NCBI GenBank assembly: GCA_945965245.1 | Contig: CAMFNC010000151.1 | Coordinates: forward strand, 1-12,129 | DNA: 12,129 bases | Source of the DNA: an uncultured Porphyromonas sp. | GTDB taxonomy: Bacteria > Bacteroidota > Bacteroidia > Bacteroidales > Porphyromonadaceae | Reading direction: 5' to 3' | In this document: positions 1-7,886 of the stretch, piece by piece | Layout: each line of letters starts with the position of its first letter | How positions within the stretch are numbered: the first letter of the stretch is position 1 | Translations under genes and position numbers: made by a program | Notes under the pieces: model-generated | What the model saw: the letters and a program-made list of their open reading frames with translations, nothing else | The model's database searches: none | What the model was told of the DNA's origin: nothing

Positions 1-1
1 A

Positions 2-27
2 GGTTTGCTTTCGCAAAGAAAGAAACC
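2..27. other. Imperfect hairpin at left edge
   Basis: Positions 2-12 can pair with 18-27 to form a 10-bp stem with one bulged G (position 7) and a 5-nt loop. A smaller alternative pairs 4-8 with 13-17. No T-tract follows on the + strand, so it is not a standard terminator for a + strand gene. It could be the edge of an upstream element or a leader structure of the following operon. The function is not known. Confidence 0.3.
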
Positions 28-83
28 AATACCAAAAACCTTCTTTTGCATATTTTAACCTAATAAACATCATATGTAATTTT

Positions 84-1805
84 ATGAAGAAAGGATTACT
101 ATTCATTTCCATTCTGTTGATTCTATTGTCAGCGTGTTCCAAAAACCGACGTGACAATCTAATGGAAGAAACACTGACCATCACCTCAGACAAAGCTACG
201 CTAATGGCCGATGGTACGGATATGGTTACTTTTTCAGTGACAAATCGTACCCAAAAGGACATAACATCCGACGTAGAAATCAAAGTAAATGAAGAAGTGC
301 TACAAGGCAATACTTTCACCACAATCAAAGAAGGAGTCTATGAAGTGGTAGCAACTAAGGGCAAAATTGTTTCTAACACCCTCAAGATCACAGCACAGAA
401 AAAAGAGGCCAAATTGCAAATCCAGGTGGATAAAGAGGTTTTTCTGGCAAATAGTAGCGATAAGGTTACATTTACTGTAAAGAAAATCGATGGAACTGAC
501 ATTACGGATAGAGCCAAAATAATGGTTAACGGCATAATGTTGAGTGGTAACACATATGTAACCGGCAAGCCCGGTGAATACAAAGCAAAAGCTTTGTATG
601 AAAATGACGAATCTCCAGAGATTACATTCTTTGCCAACGAAGTAAAAGACATTAACCTGATAGCAGATAATGTTAGTTTGGTTTTAGGCGAAAAAGACAA
701 GATTACCTTTACCGTCAAAGAGAAATCGGGCGAAGATTTAACAAAAGAATCGGTTATTTATATCAATGATAAAGCCATCCAAGGAAACGTATATCAATTC
801 ACGGAAGTGGGAACTTATTTTGCCTATGCTCAATACAAAGGCAATCTTTCCAATAATCTCACGATCGAAGTAAAAGCTCCCACACAATACGGACTGACGA
901 TAACGGCTGCTAAAAACACATTCTTGGCCGATGGAGTAGATGCTGTAAACTTCATTTGTATCAATACCTTGGACAATAATAAAGATTTGACCAAAGAGGT
1001 CAAATTCTATGCCAATGGCAAAGAATTGAAATCCGATTTCTTAAAAACAACCACAGCCGGCACATATAACGTGACGGCCAAATTCAATAGCTATACATCC
1101 AACAGTGTGACCGTTAAAACAGACACAAAGCTCGTCCCCACACCTCACGTATATGCCGAAGACTTTACTGCCCTATGGTGTCAGTATTGCCCGCGCTTTT
1201 TGTTCATGATGGAAAAGGCCGGTAAGGACTTGCGCATATTGCCCATGGCCATTCACAGCGGAGATAAATTCGAAACCAAAGAGGTAAAAACCATCGGCAC
1301 TTTCCTAAAAGTGGAAGGGTATCCCACAGTGATTGTCAATCGACACCCTATGTATAAGCTAAGCAGCAACTCCGTATCAGCCATTCTGAAATACCTGCCG
1401 GCAACCTCACCGGTGGGCGTAGCACTGGAAGTCACAGAAAATGGCTCAAGCGTGCATGCCGTGGCACACATCTACTCACAGAATGACATGGAAGACATCT
1501 CTTGTGTAGCCATTCTCTATGAAAACGGATTAATCGGAGATCAAACCAACTCGGTTTATCCCGAATACGGCAACCCGATAAAAGACATGGAACACAATCA
1601 TGTATATCGCACCAGTCACGAAGGTCAGACTTGGGGCGAATCCATAACACTGAAAGCCGGGAAAGTGCTCAAAAAAGAGTTCGACTTTGACATAAAATCA
1701 GGTTGGAATGCTAAAAATCTGGGTGTTACCGTATTAATCACCAAAAAAGATCGCACCGTAATCAACGGCCAAAGAGCCAATGTAAACAGTGCCGCCGGCT
1801 ACTAA
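84..1805 (+). CDS. Omp28-like lipoprotein with four Ig-like repeats and a thioredoxin-fold domain
   Basis: A 573-residue exported lipoprotein. The N-terminus is a signal peptide ending in the lipobox LSAC, so Cys18 should be lipidated. The residues after it (SKNRRDN) are basic rather than the acidic stretch typical of surface-exported Bacteroidota lipoproteins, so a periplasm-facing anchor is likelier (inference). Four repeats of 75-80 residues follow, at about 28-104, 107-183, 188-264 and 268-345. Each has a (F/L)xADGxDxVTFxV-like first half and a GxYxxxA second half, as in bacterial Ig-like (invasin/Big) domains. Repeat 3 has lost the ADG motif. From about 350 there is a thioredoxin-like domain with Cys366-Gln-Tyr-Cys369 after a Trp, and a candidate cis-proline at Pro414, as in Omp28-related proteins. 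The remainder to 573 is a beta-rich tail. It is the first gene of a three-gene operon with a TlpA-type protein and an outer-membrane protein. The Omp28 assignment is from recalled family features; the redox role is inferred from the CxxC. Confidence 0.82.
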   Translation: MKKGLLFISILLILLSACSKNRRDNLMEETLTITSDKATLMADGTDMVTFSVTNRTQKDITSDVEIKVNEEVLQGNTFTTIKEGVYEVVATKGKIVSNTLKITAQKKEAKLQIQVDKEVFLANSSDKVTFTVKKIDGTDITDRAKIMVNGIMLSGNTYVTGKPGEYKAKALYENDESPEITFFANEVKDINLIADNVSLVLGEKDKITFTVKEKSGEDLTKESVIYINDKAIQGNVYQFTEVGTYFAYAQYKGNLSNNLTIEVKAPTQYGLTITAAKNTFLADGVDAVNFICINTLDNNKDLTKEVKFYANGKELKSDFLKTTTAGTYNVTAKFNSYTSNSVTVKTDTKLVPTPHVYAEDFTALWCQYCPRFLFMMEKAGKDLRILPMAIHSGDKFETKEVKTIGTFLKVEGYPTVIVNRHPMYKLSSNSVSAILKYLPATSPVGVALEVTENGSSVHAVAHIYSQNDMEDISCVAILYENGLIGDQTNSVYPEYGNPIKDMEHNHVYRTSHEGQTWGESITLKAGKVLKKEFDFDIKSGWNAKNLGVTVLITKKDRTVINGQRANVNSAAGY

Positions 1806-1847
1806 TTCAATATGTTTATGTTATTATTAAAAACAAACATCATCCAT

Positions 1848-2321
1848 ATGAAAAAATTAATTTTTATTTGTTGGGTATTCTTGGGCAGTCTTTTGGCCGT
1901 TCATGCCCAAAACATTCAGGTAGAAAACCTCAAGGGTCAGCAAGTAGTTTTTTCTGAAATCATCAAAGGAGACAAACCTGTAATCGTTTCTTTTTGGGCT
2001 ACATGGTGCAAACCCTGCATGAACGAAATGGAGGCATTAAAAGACCTCAAAGAAGAATGGCAGGGAAAAGTGCGCATCGTATCCATTTCAATCGATGATG
2101 CCCGCTCCAAAAGTAAAGTCCCTTCGCTGGTAAAGGCTCGCAAATTTCCCTTTGAAATATATATGGACAGCAATCAGGATTTAAGTAAAAAACTGAATGT
2201 ACAAAATGTGCCTTTCGTATTTATTTATCACCAAGGCAAACAAGTGTATAAGCACAGCGGATACAATCCCGGTGATGAGGATTATCTGATTAGCAAGGCA
2301 TTGGAATACACGAAAAAATAA
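1848..2321 (+). CDS. Exported TlpA-type thioredoxin-like protein
   Basis: A 157-residue thioredoxin-fold protein of the TlpA/ResA group, probably a periplasmic thiol-disulfide oxidoreductase. Residues 1-20 form a signal peptide (MKK, hydrophobic core, VHA|Q cleavage site) with no lipobox. The active site is WCKPC (Cys54, Cys57) after the SFWATW strand, and the cis-proline is Pro122 in NVPFVF. An in-frame ATG exists at 1812, but it would put 12 residues before the clear MKK signal start, so 1848 is preferred. The ATG sits in a CATATG context, as for several genes here. The gene starts 42 nt after the lipoprotein gene and ends 13 nt before the DUF6029-like gene, which indicates co-transcription. 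The Lys-Pro dipeptide between the cysteines is common in reducing TlpA/ResA proteins; the actual direction and substrate cannot be told from sequence. Confidence 0.88.
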   Translation: MKKLIFICWVFLGSLLAVHAQNIQVENLKGQQVVFSEIIKGDKPVIVSFWATWCKPCMNEMEALKDLKEEWQGKVRIVSISIDDARSKSKVPSLVKARKFPFEIYMDSNQDLSKKLNVQNVPFVFIYHQGKQVYKHSGYNPGDEDYLISKALEYTKK

Positions 2322-2334
2322 ATCCTCACAAAGC

Positions 2335-3918
2335 ATGAAGAAACAGATTATAATAGCATTATACGGACTGGGATTTTTTGCCCTGACCACATCTCTCAAT
2401 GCTCAGGAAAAAAAGCAAACGGATTATGGCAGATTGCATGGCGGCATAGAGAGCAACTCCGCTTTTTATAAGAAGGACCCCGATGCAGCTGACCAAAAAA
2501 ACTATGGCACGAATACCTATCTCAACCTCCAATATGAATACAAAAATTGGAATGCCGGCTTGCAATACGAGATTTTCGAGCCTCCCATGCGCGGCTTTTT
2601 CCCTGAACTGAAAGGCAATGCCCTGACCCAATACTTCATCAGCTACAACTCCTCCAAACTGAATGTCACGTTGGGCAGCTTCTATGAGCAGTTCGGAAGC
2701 GGATTGATGTTTCGTGCATATGAAGAGCGGGCTTTGGGGATAAACAATTCATTGCGTGGTATCAATGTCCACTATACTCCCACCGATTGGCTTCGCATAA
2801 AAGCCTTGGCTGGTCAGCCCAGAAGATATTTGGAATATGCAAACTCTTTCATGTATGGTGCCGATGCCGAGCTATCGCTGGCCAAACTATGGAACAAAGA
2901 AGCATCCTACGATGTAACTTTGGGTGGAGCTTGGATGCATCGAACCAACTTCAAAGAATTGCCCAACACCGATGATTTCCCTCAACTGAATCTCTATTCA
3001 GTTCGAGCAGGTTTCAATAAAGATCGCTTTAACCTGGGAGTGGAATATTCTGCCAAAGGGATGAGCCAGGCATACTCTCCGCTTGAAGGCTCGTTTGTGG
3101 CCGAAGCCGGCGATGCTCTGTTAATCAATGCAGACTACTCGGTGGATAATTTCGGCATTTCCACGGCATTCCGGCGTGTAGAGCACATGAATTTCTTGGT
3201 GGACAATCAACCCAAAATCATTTATATCCCCATGAACTATGTGCCGGCCATGACCAAGCAGCACAAATACACTCTCCCCTCACTATATCCGCACATCACA
3301 CAGCCCGGCGGTGAAATCGGAGGTCAGGTGGATATTTTCTGGAACGTGAACCCCGATTGGATGGGACGCTATCCGCTCAAAATGAGTTTTAATGCCTCTC
3401 TTTACAATTCATTGGGCGACAACACAGAGCGAACCATGCCTTTCTTCGGTCGTAACGGCGAACAACTTTTCAATGAATACTCCATCGAATTTGAGAAACG
3501 TTTCTCCAGAGCTGTCAAATCCACATTGGGTGTATATTATCAAGATATGGTGTTTGAAGGCACTCGCTATAAATCTTTCACCGAAGTAGCAGACGTCTTG
3601 TGGAAAATCACTCCGCGTTTCTCTTGGCGCACCGAATTGCAGCACATGACCACCAAAATGAAAGAAAAAGGATGGATTTACGGATTGATGGAATTCGGCT
3701 TTGCTCCACACTGGATGCTTTTCGGCAGCGATATGTATAGCTATGGGGCTGAGAAAAAAGAGCACTTTTATAACGTGGGTGGCAGCTTCATTTGGAACAG
3801 CTTGCGACTCTCGCTCTCATACGGCAGGAATAGAGCCGGTATCACCTGCGTGGGAGGTATCTGCCGCTACACACCTGAATACACCGGTTTATTGGCATCT
3901 TGCTCATACGTATTCTGA
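2335..3918 (+). CDS. DUF6029-like outer-membrane beta-barrel protein
   Basis: A 527-residue protein with a signal peptide at 1-23 (LNA|QE). The mature part is rich in aromatic and alternating hydrophobic strands (for example YLNLQYEYKNWNAGLQYEIF and KSTLGVYYQDMVFEG). It ends in Tyr-Val-Phe, the C-terminal aromatic expected for BAM-inserted barrels. I recall it as resembling the Bacteroidota family DUF6029, whose function is unknown to me. All three cysteines of the whole protein are in the last 23 residues: Cys505, Cys510 (a CVGGIC motif) and Cys523. A structural disulfide near the C-terminus is therefore plausible, and the two CxxC proteins encoded upstream in the same operon are natural candidate partners (inference). 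A rho-independent terminator begins 29 nt after the stop codon, so this is the last gene of its operon. Confidence 0.72.
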   Translation: MKKQIIIALYGLGFFALTTSLNAQEKKQTDYGRLHGGIESNSAFYKKDPDAADQKNYGTNTYLNLQYEYKNWNAGLQYEIFEPPMRGFFPELKGNALTQYFISYNSSKLNVTLGSFYEQFGSGLMFRAYEERALGINNSLRGINVHYTPTDWLRIKALAGQPRRYLEYANSFMYGADAELSLAKLWNKEASYDVTLGGAWMHRTNFKELPNTDDFPQLNLYSVRAGFNKDRFNLGVEYSAKGMSQAYSPLEGSFVAEAGDALLINADYSVDNFGISTAFRRVEHMNFLVDNQPKIIYIPMNYVPAMTKQHKYTLPSLYPHITQPGGEIGGQVDIFWNVNPDWMGRYPLKMSFNASLYNSLGDNTERTMPFFGRNGEQLFNEYSIEFEKRFSRAVKSTLGVYYQDMVFEGTRYKSFTEVADVLWKITPRFSWRTELQHMTTKMKEKGWIYGLMEFGFAPHWMLFGSDMYSYGAEKKEHFYNVGGSFIWNSLRLSLSYGRNRAGITCVGGICRYTPEYTGLLASCSYVF

Positions 3919-3947
3919 TTTCACTGAAATAACAAATTTCTTTAAAG

Positions 3948-3980
3948 ACCGAACTCACCTCCCTGTGAGTTCGGTTTTTC
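3948..3980 (+). terminator. Rho-independent terminator of the envelope operon
   Basis: A perfect 11-bp stem (ACCGAACTCAC at 3948-3958 with its complement at 3965-3975), a 6-nt loop and a run of T at 3975-3979. It lies 29 nt after the stop of the DUF6029-like gene and separates this operon from alaS. Confidence 0.93.
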
Positions 3981-4125
3981 TCATATCAAAAACACATGAA
4001 AAATTTTTATGTATAAATTGAATTTATTTTATAGAAGGCATAAATTTTTAGCAGTATCCGAAGCTCCTCAAATAACACACCATCATACATATCATTATAT
4101 TTATATAAATGTGTGGCAACCACTC

Positions 4126-4154
4126 TTTTAATCCCGCACAATTGGCTATTTTTG
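4126..4154 (+). promoter_or_regulatory. Likely alaS promoter (Bacteroidota type)
   Basis: A perfect -7 element TATTTTTG (TAnnTTTG) lies at 4147-4154. The -33 element is weak: TTTT at 4126-4129 with a 17-nt spacer, against a consensus of TTTG and about 19 nt. The predicted transcript would start near 4161, giving a leader of about 20 nt before alaS. The preceding 3981-4125 stretch is AT-rich with no gene that I can see. Confidence 0.65.
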
Positions 4155-4182
4155 CATCGGAAATAAATAAGACAACATATAT

Positions 4183-6804
4183 ATGATGACTTCTAAAGAA
4201 ATACGCGAAAGTTTCAAGACTTTTTTCGCTTCTAAGCAACACCATATCGTACCCTCTGCCCCGATGGTAATTAAAGATGACCCCACACTGATGTTTACCA
4301 ATGCGGGGATGAACCAATTCAAGGATATTATCTTGGGCAATAAGGAGGCGAAATTTCGTCGTGTGGCGGATTCACAGAAATGTCTGCGTGTGAGTGGTAA
4401 ACATAACGACCTCGAAGAGGTGGGACGCGACACGTATCACCATACCATGTTCGAAATGTTGGGCAATTGGTCTTTTGGCGATTACTTCAAAAAAGAAGCC
4501 ATTGCATGGGCATGGGAATATCTGACAGAAGTACTCAAAATAGATAAAGAACGACTCTACATTACCGTATTCGAAGGTTATGAACCGGAAGGACTGCAAC
4601 CAGACAACGAAGCCGCCGGTTTCTGGTCCGAATATCTGCCCAAGGAGCGCATCTTATTGGGCAATAAACACGATAATTTCTGGGAAATGGGCGATACCGG
4701 TCCTTGCGGTCCCTGCTCCGAAATACACATTGACCTGCGCCCGGACGAAGAGCGCAAAAAGACTCCCGGCTGCGAATTGGTCAATCACGACCATCCTCAA
4801 GTGGTGGAGATTTGGAACTTAGTATTCATGCAATACAATCGCAAGGCCAACGGTTCATTGGATATGCTGCCGAACAAGGTTATTGATACAGGTATGGGAT
4901 TTGAACGCCTCTGCATGGCCATACAGGGCAAAACCTCAAACTACGATACCGATGTATTCACACCCATTCTGGCAGCCATCAGTACACTGACAGGCATATC
5001 ATACGGTGCCGACAAGGATTGCGACATTGCCATGCGTGTGATTGCCGACCATATCCGCACCATCGCTTTTGCCATCACAGACGGACAGTTGCCGGGCAAT
5101 GCCAAAGCCGGTTATGTAATTCGTCGCATTCTGCGCCGTGCCGTGCGCTATGGTTATACATTCCTGGGGCAGCGCGAAGCCTTTATGTATAAATTGCTTC
5201 CCATCCTAATAGAAACAATGGGTGAAGCCTATCCCGAACTGCTGCACACACGCATGCTCATCGAAAAGGTAATCAAGGAAGAGGAGGACAGCTTCATGCG
5301 CACGCTGGAAACGGGTATCCGTCTATTGGAAAAGAAAATAGAGGAAACCAAGGAGAAAGGCGAAAAGCAACTCAACGGTGAAGATGCCTTTACGCTATTT
5401 GACACCTACGGATTTCCGTTGGATTTGACCCAGTTAATTCTGAGAGAACACGGTATGAATGTGGATGAGGCCGGATTTCAAGCACAGATGAACCTGCAAA
5501 AGGAACGTGCGCGCAATGCTGCCAATATAGATGCCACGGACTGGGTGATGCTCAAAGAGGGTGAAACCGTATTTGTGGGTTACGACCTGACCGAAACCGC
5601 CACGGAAATTCTACGATACAGACACGTGAAACAAAATAAGCAAGAGTACTATCAGGTGGTGCTCTCCACCACTCCGTTCTATGCCGAAATGGGCGGTCAG
5701 GTAGGCGATAGCGGTGTGCTGATGGATGCTACCGGCAAATGCTATGCTATCTATGACACCAAGCGTGAAAACAATCTGCCGGTACATCTGATGAAACAGT
5801 TACCGGCTAACCCCGAACAAACTTTCACAGCCAAAATCAATGAGGAAATGCGCATAGCAGCCGAGGCCAACCACACAGCCACGCACCTCCTGCACGAGGC
5901 ACTGCGTGAAGTACTGGGTTCGCACGTAGAGCAGAAAGGCTCTTTTGTCAGCCCCGAAGTATTGCGCTTCGACTTCTCGCACTTTGCCAAACTGACTAAT
6001 GAGGAAATACGCCGGGTGGAAAAAATTGTAAACAATCACATCCGCCAAGATTTCCCACGTGAAGAATTTAGAAATGTACCCATCCAAAAGGCGCGTGAAA
6101 TGGGTGCCATGGCACTCTTTGGCGAAAAATACGGCGATGAAGTGCGTGTAATGAAATACGGCAATTCCATCGAATTATGCGGTGGCACGCACATTCCCTC
6201 CACGGGCATGATTGGAACTTTCCGCATCATCAACGAAAGTTCGATTGCCGCCGGTATCCGCCGTATCGAAGCTGTAACCGGTTCGGGAGCTGATGAATAT
6301 CTGTATAATCAAGCCGATTTATTGACTGAACTAAAAATATTATTGGGCAATAACCCCATGCCAGCCAAGGCTCTGCAAAAAATACTGGACGAAAGCCAGC
6401 AGCTGCGCAAACAAGTGGCTGATATGAATAAGGCCCGCACCATCCAAATCAAACGCAATCTGCTGACGGCACAAGAGCACATCGGCGATAAAAGACTCTT
6501 TGTACTTACGGATGATATACCTGCCGATATGGTCAAAGATATTGCTTTCCAAATTGCAGGCGAAGTGCAAGAGCCATTCTGTTTCTTGGCGGCCACCCAA
6601 GAGGATGGCAAGCCTACACTTACGGTAATGCTGAGCAAAGACCTTACAGAGCAGTTTAATGCCGGAAACATCGTGCGCAGTGCAGCCAAAGCTATCCAAG
6701 GCGGTGGTGGTGGTCAGCCTCACTTTGCCACGGCTGGCGGTAAAAATGCAGCCGGTCTGCCGGATGCACTTACTGCCATGAAAAAGGAACTCGGATTGGC
6801 ATAA
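4183..6804 (+). CDS. alaS: Alanyl-tRNA synthetase
   Basis: Charges tRNA-Ala with alanine in the cytoplasm and edits mischarged Ser/Gly. The 873 residues match the usual full length. The class II catalytic core is at the N-terminus: the motif 2 region has FTNAGMNQF, RVADSQKCLRVSGKHNDLE and HHTMFEMLGNWSFGDYF, and motif 3 has GMGFERL at 237-243. The editing domain keeps all four zinc/catalytic ligands: HTATH (His564, His568) and CGGTH (Cys666, His670). The C-Ala domain ends with the glycine-rich loop at about 840-844 followed by QPHFATAGG. Two ATG codons are adjacent (4183 and 4186); either could be used, and the family usually begins M-(L/M)-T-x-KEIR. There is no Shine-Dalgarno sequence. aroB follows after 7 nt, so the two are probably co-transcribed. 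Nothing is missing or broken. Confidence 0.98.
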   Translation: MMTSKEIRESFKTFFASKQHHIVPSAPMVIKDDPTLMFTNAGMNQFKDIILGNKEAKFRRVADSQKCLRVSGKHNDLEEVGRDTYHHTMFEMLGNWSFGDYFKKEAIAWAWEYLTEVLKIDKERLYITVFEGYEPEGLQPDNEAAGFWSEYLPKERILLGNKHDNFWEMGDTGPCGPCSEIHIDLRPDEERKKTPGCELVNHDHPQVVEIWNLVFMQYNRKANGSLDMLPNKVIDTGMGFERLCMAIQGKTSNYDTDVFTPILAAISTLTGISYGADKDCDIAMRVIADHIRTIAFAITDGQLPGNAKAGYVIRRILRRAVRYGYTFLGQREAFMYKLLPILIETMGEAYPELLHTRMLIEKVIKEEEDSFMRTLETGIRLLEKKIEETKEKGEKQLNGEDAFTLFDTYGFPLDLTQLILREHGMNVDEAGFQAQMNLQKERARNAANIDATDWVMLKEGETVFVGYDLTETATEILRYRHVKQNKQEYYQVVLSTTPFYAEMGGQVGDSGVLMDATGKCYAIYDTKRENNLPVHLMKQLPANPEQTFTAKINEEMRIAAEANHTATHLLHEALREVLGSHVEQKGSFVSPEVLRFDFSHFAKLTNEEIRRVEKIVNNHIRQDFPREEFRNVPIQKAREMGAMALFGEKYGDEVRVMKYGNSIELCGGTHIPSTGMIGTFRIINESSIAAGIRRIEAVTGSGADEYLYNQADLLTELKILLGNNPMPAKALQKILDESQQLRKQVADMNKARTIQIKRNLLTAQEHIGDKRLFVLTDDIPADMVKDIAFQIAGEVQEPFCFLAATQEDGKPTLTVMLSKDLTEQFNAGNIVRSAAKAIQGGGGGQPHFATAGGKNAAGLPDALTAMKKELGLA

Positions 6805-6811
6805 CCTGCAT

Positions 6812-7855
6812 ATGTCCGTCATCCGCTATTTATCTTCCATATGCGAACTCAAAGAGCTTATCGGAGTACAATACGGCCCCGATAAGTTCTTTGCCTTTGT
6901 AAGCAACAAGGTAGCAAAGATTTACCCATCGCTCATTCCGGCCAACTCCTTCAAGATAGCACAAGATGAGAACGATAAGCATATCCATACAGCCATTCGT
7001 ATGTGGCAATATTTGCTTCATCAAGGGGCGGAACGCAGAAGTTCCATTCTGGCCATAGGTGGTGGAGCTGTAACGGATTTATCGGGCTTCGTGGCATCCA
7101 CATATATGCGTGGCATCGCTTCCATCTATGTGCCCACCACCCTGCTGGCAATGGTGGACGCCAGTGTAGGAGGGAAAACAGCCATCAATTTGGGTGGAAT
7201 CAAAAATCCAATAGGCACTTTTCATGAGCCTACAGAAGTCTGGATTTGTCCGGAGCTATTGCACTCTCTCCCCAGACGTGATTTGCTGAGTGGATATGCC
7301 GAAATCATCAAACAGTCTGTTTTGGCAGGCGGCGATATGTTCGTGCATCTGATGAATACGGATCCATTGAGCCAAGAAATGGATTGGCTCACTTTTATTC
7401 GTGAAAATATTGCTTTTAAGCAATCTGTGATTTCGGAAGATGTGGAGGAACGCAAGGGATATCGGGTGCAGTTAAACTTGGGGCATACCATCGGCCATGC
7501 CATTGAAGCCATGAGTATGCAGCCGGAAAGACCTTTTGGCCAACCTGTGCTGCATGGCGAAGCCGTAGCGGCCGGATTGATATGCGAACTTTATTTATCG
7601 GCATTGCAATCGAATGGCTCCACGGCTCTGGTGCGTGAAGTGATGGCTTTGTGCAGAAACTTATACCGCCCCATCCCCATTTTGTGCAAACATCTGCCCG
7701 AATTGATAAAAATCATGTATCACGACAAAAAAAACATTTCTAAGAAAATAAACTTCGTTTCCGTGCAAAATCCGGGCAGTTTTACTCTGATGGAGATAGA
7801 ATCTGAAGAAAACATCAAAGAAAGTTTGGATTTTTACCGCGAAACATTTGGTTAA
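6812..7855 (+). CDS. aroB: 3-dehydroquinate synthase
   Basis: Second enzyme of the shikimate pathway: it converts DAHP to 3-dehydroquinate using NAD+ and a divalent metal. The 347 residues are close to the family length. Visible motifs are the NAD-binding IGGGAVTDLSGFVAS (82-96), VPTTLLAMVDASVGGKTAIN (107-126), KNPIGTFHEP (131-140) and GYAEIIKQS (161-169). The metal ligands expected by comparison with characterised AroB are Glu164, His225 (LGHTIGHAIE) and His248 (LHGEAVAAGL). The DKKN stretch at 305-308 completes the active site. The short and divergent N-terminus (no long Rossmann lead-in) is usual for Bacteroidota homologues as I recall them. It lies 7 nt after alaS, with no terminator before the downstream tRNA gene. 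Its last codons contain the -33 element of the tRNA promoter. Confidence 0.97.
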   Translation: MSVIRYLSSICELKELIGVQYGPDKFFAFVSNKVAKIYPSLIPANSFKIAQDENDKHIHTAIRMWQYLLHQGAERRSSILAIGGGAVTDLSGFVASTYMRGIASIYVPTTLLAMVDASVGGKTAINLGGIKNPIGTFHEPTEVWICPELLHSLPRRDLLSGYAEIIKQSVLAGGDMFVHLMNTDPLSQEMDWLTFIRENIAFKQSVISEDVEERKGYRVQLNLGHTIGHAIEAMSMQPERPFGQPVLHGEAVAAGLICELYLSALQSNGSTALVREVMALCRNLYRPIPILCKHLPELIKIMYHDKKNISKKINFVSVQNPGSFTLMEIESEENIKESLDFYRETFG

Positions 7856-7877
7856 AATAATATTTTTACTACCTTTG
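7847..7877 (+). promoter_or_regulatory. tRNA-Pro promoter overlapping the aroB 3' end
   Basis: TTTG at 7847-7850, a 19-nt spacer and TACCTTTG at 7870-7877 give a perfect match to the Bacteroidota housekeeping promoter (TTTG / TAnnTTTG). The expected transcript start is near 7884, a few bases before the tRNA. The -33 box is inside the final Phe-Gly codons of aroB. Confidence 0.85.
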
Positions 7878-7886
7878 CAACGCTTT

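Noticed and set aside
41..49. TTCTTTTGC as a -7 box for the lipoprotein operon
   Set aside because: It has a T in place of the conserved A, and no TTTG lies at a suitable distance upstream (the one at 4-7 is 33 nt away).
1812..1847. Upstream in-frame ATG for the TlpA-type gene
   Set aside because: It would add 12 residues in front of a well-formed signal peptide that begins MKK at 1848.
6700..6714. GGT/GGC codon run in alaS as a possible unstable repeat
   Set aside because: It encodes the normal glycine-rich loop of the C-Ala domain.
6309..6822. Overlapping open frames on the - strand over the 3' part of alaS
   Set aside because: They are antisense to the well-conserved C-terminal part of alaS, and the composition explains the absence of stops.
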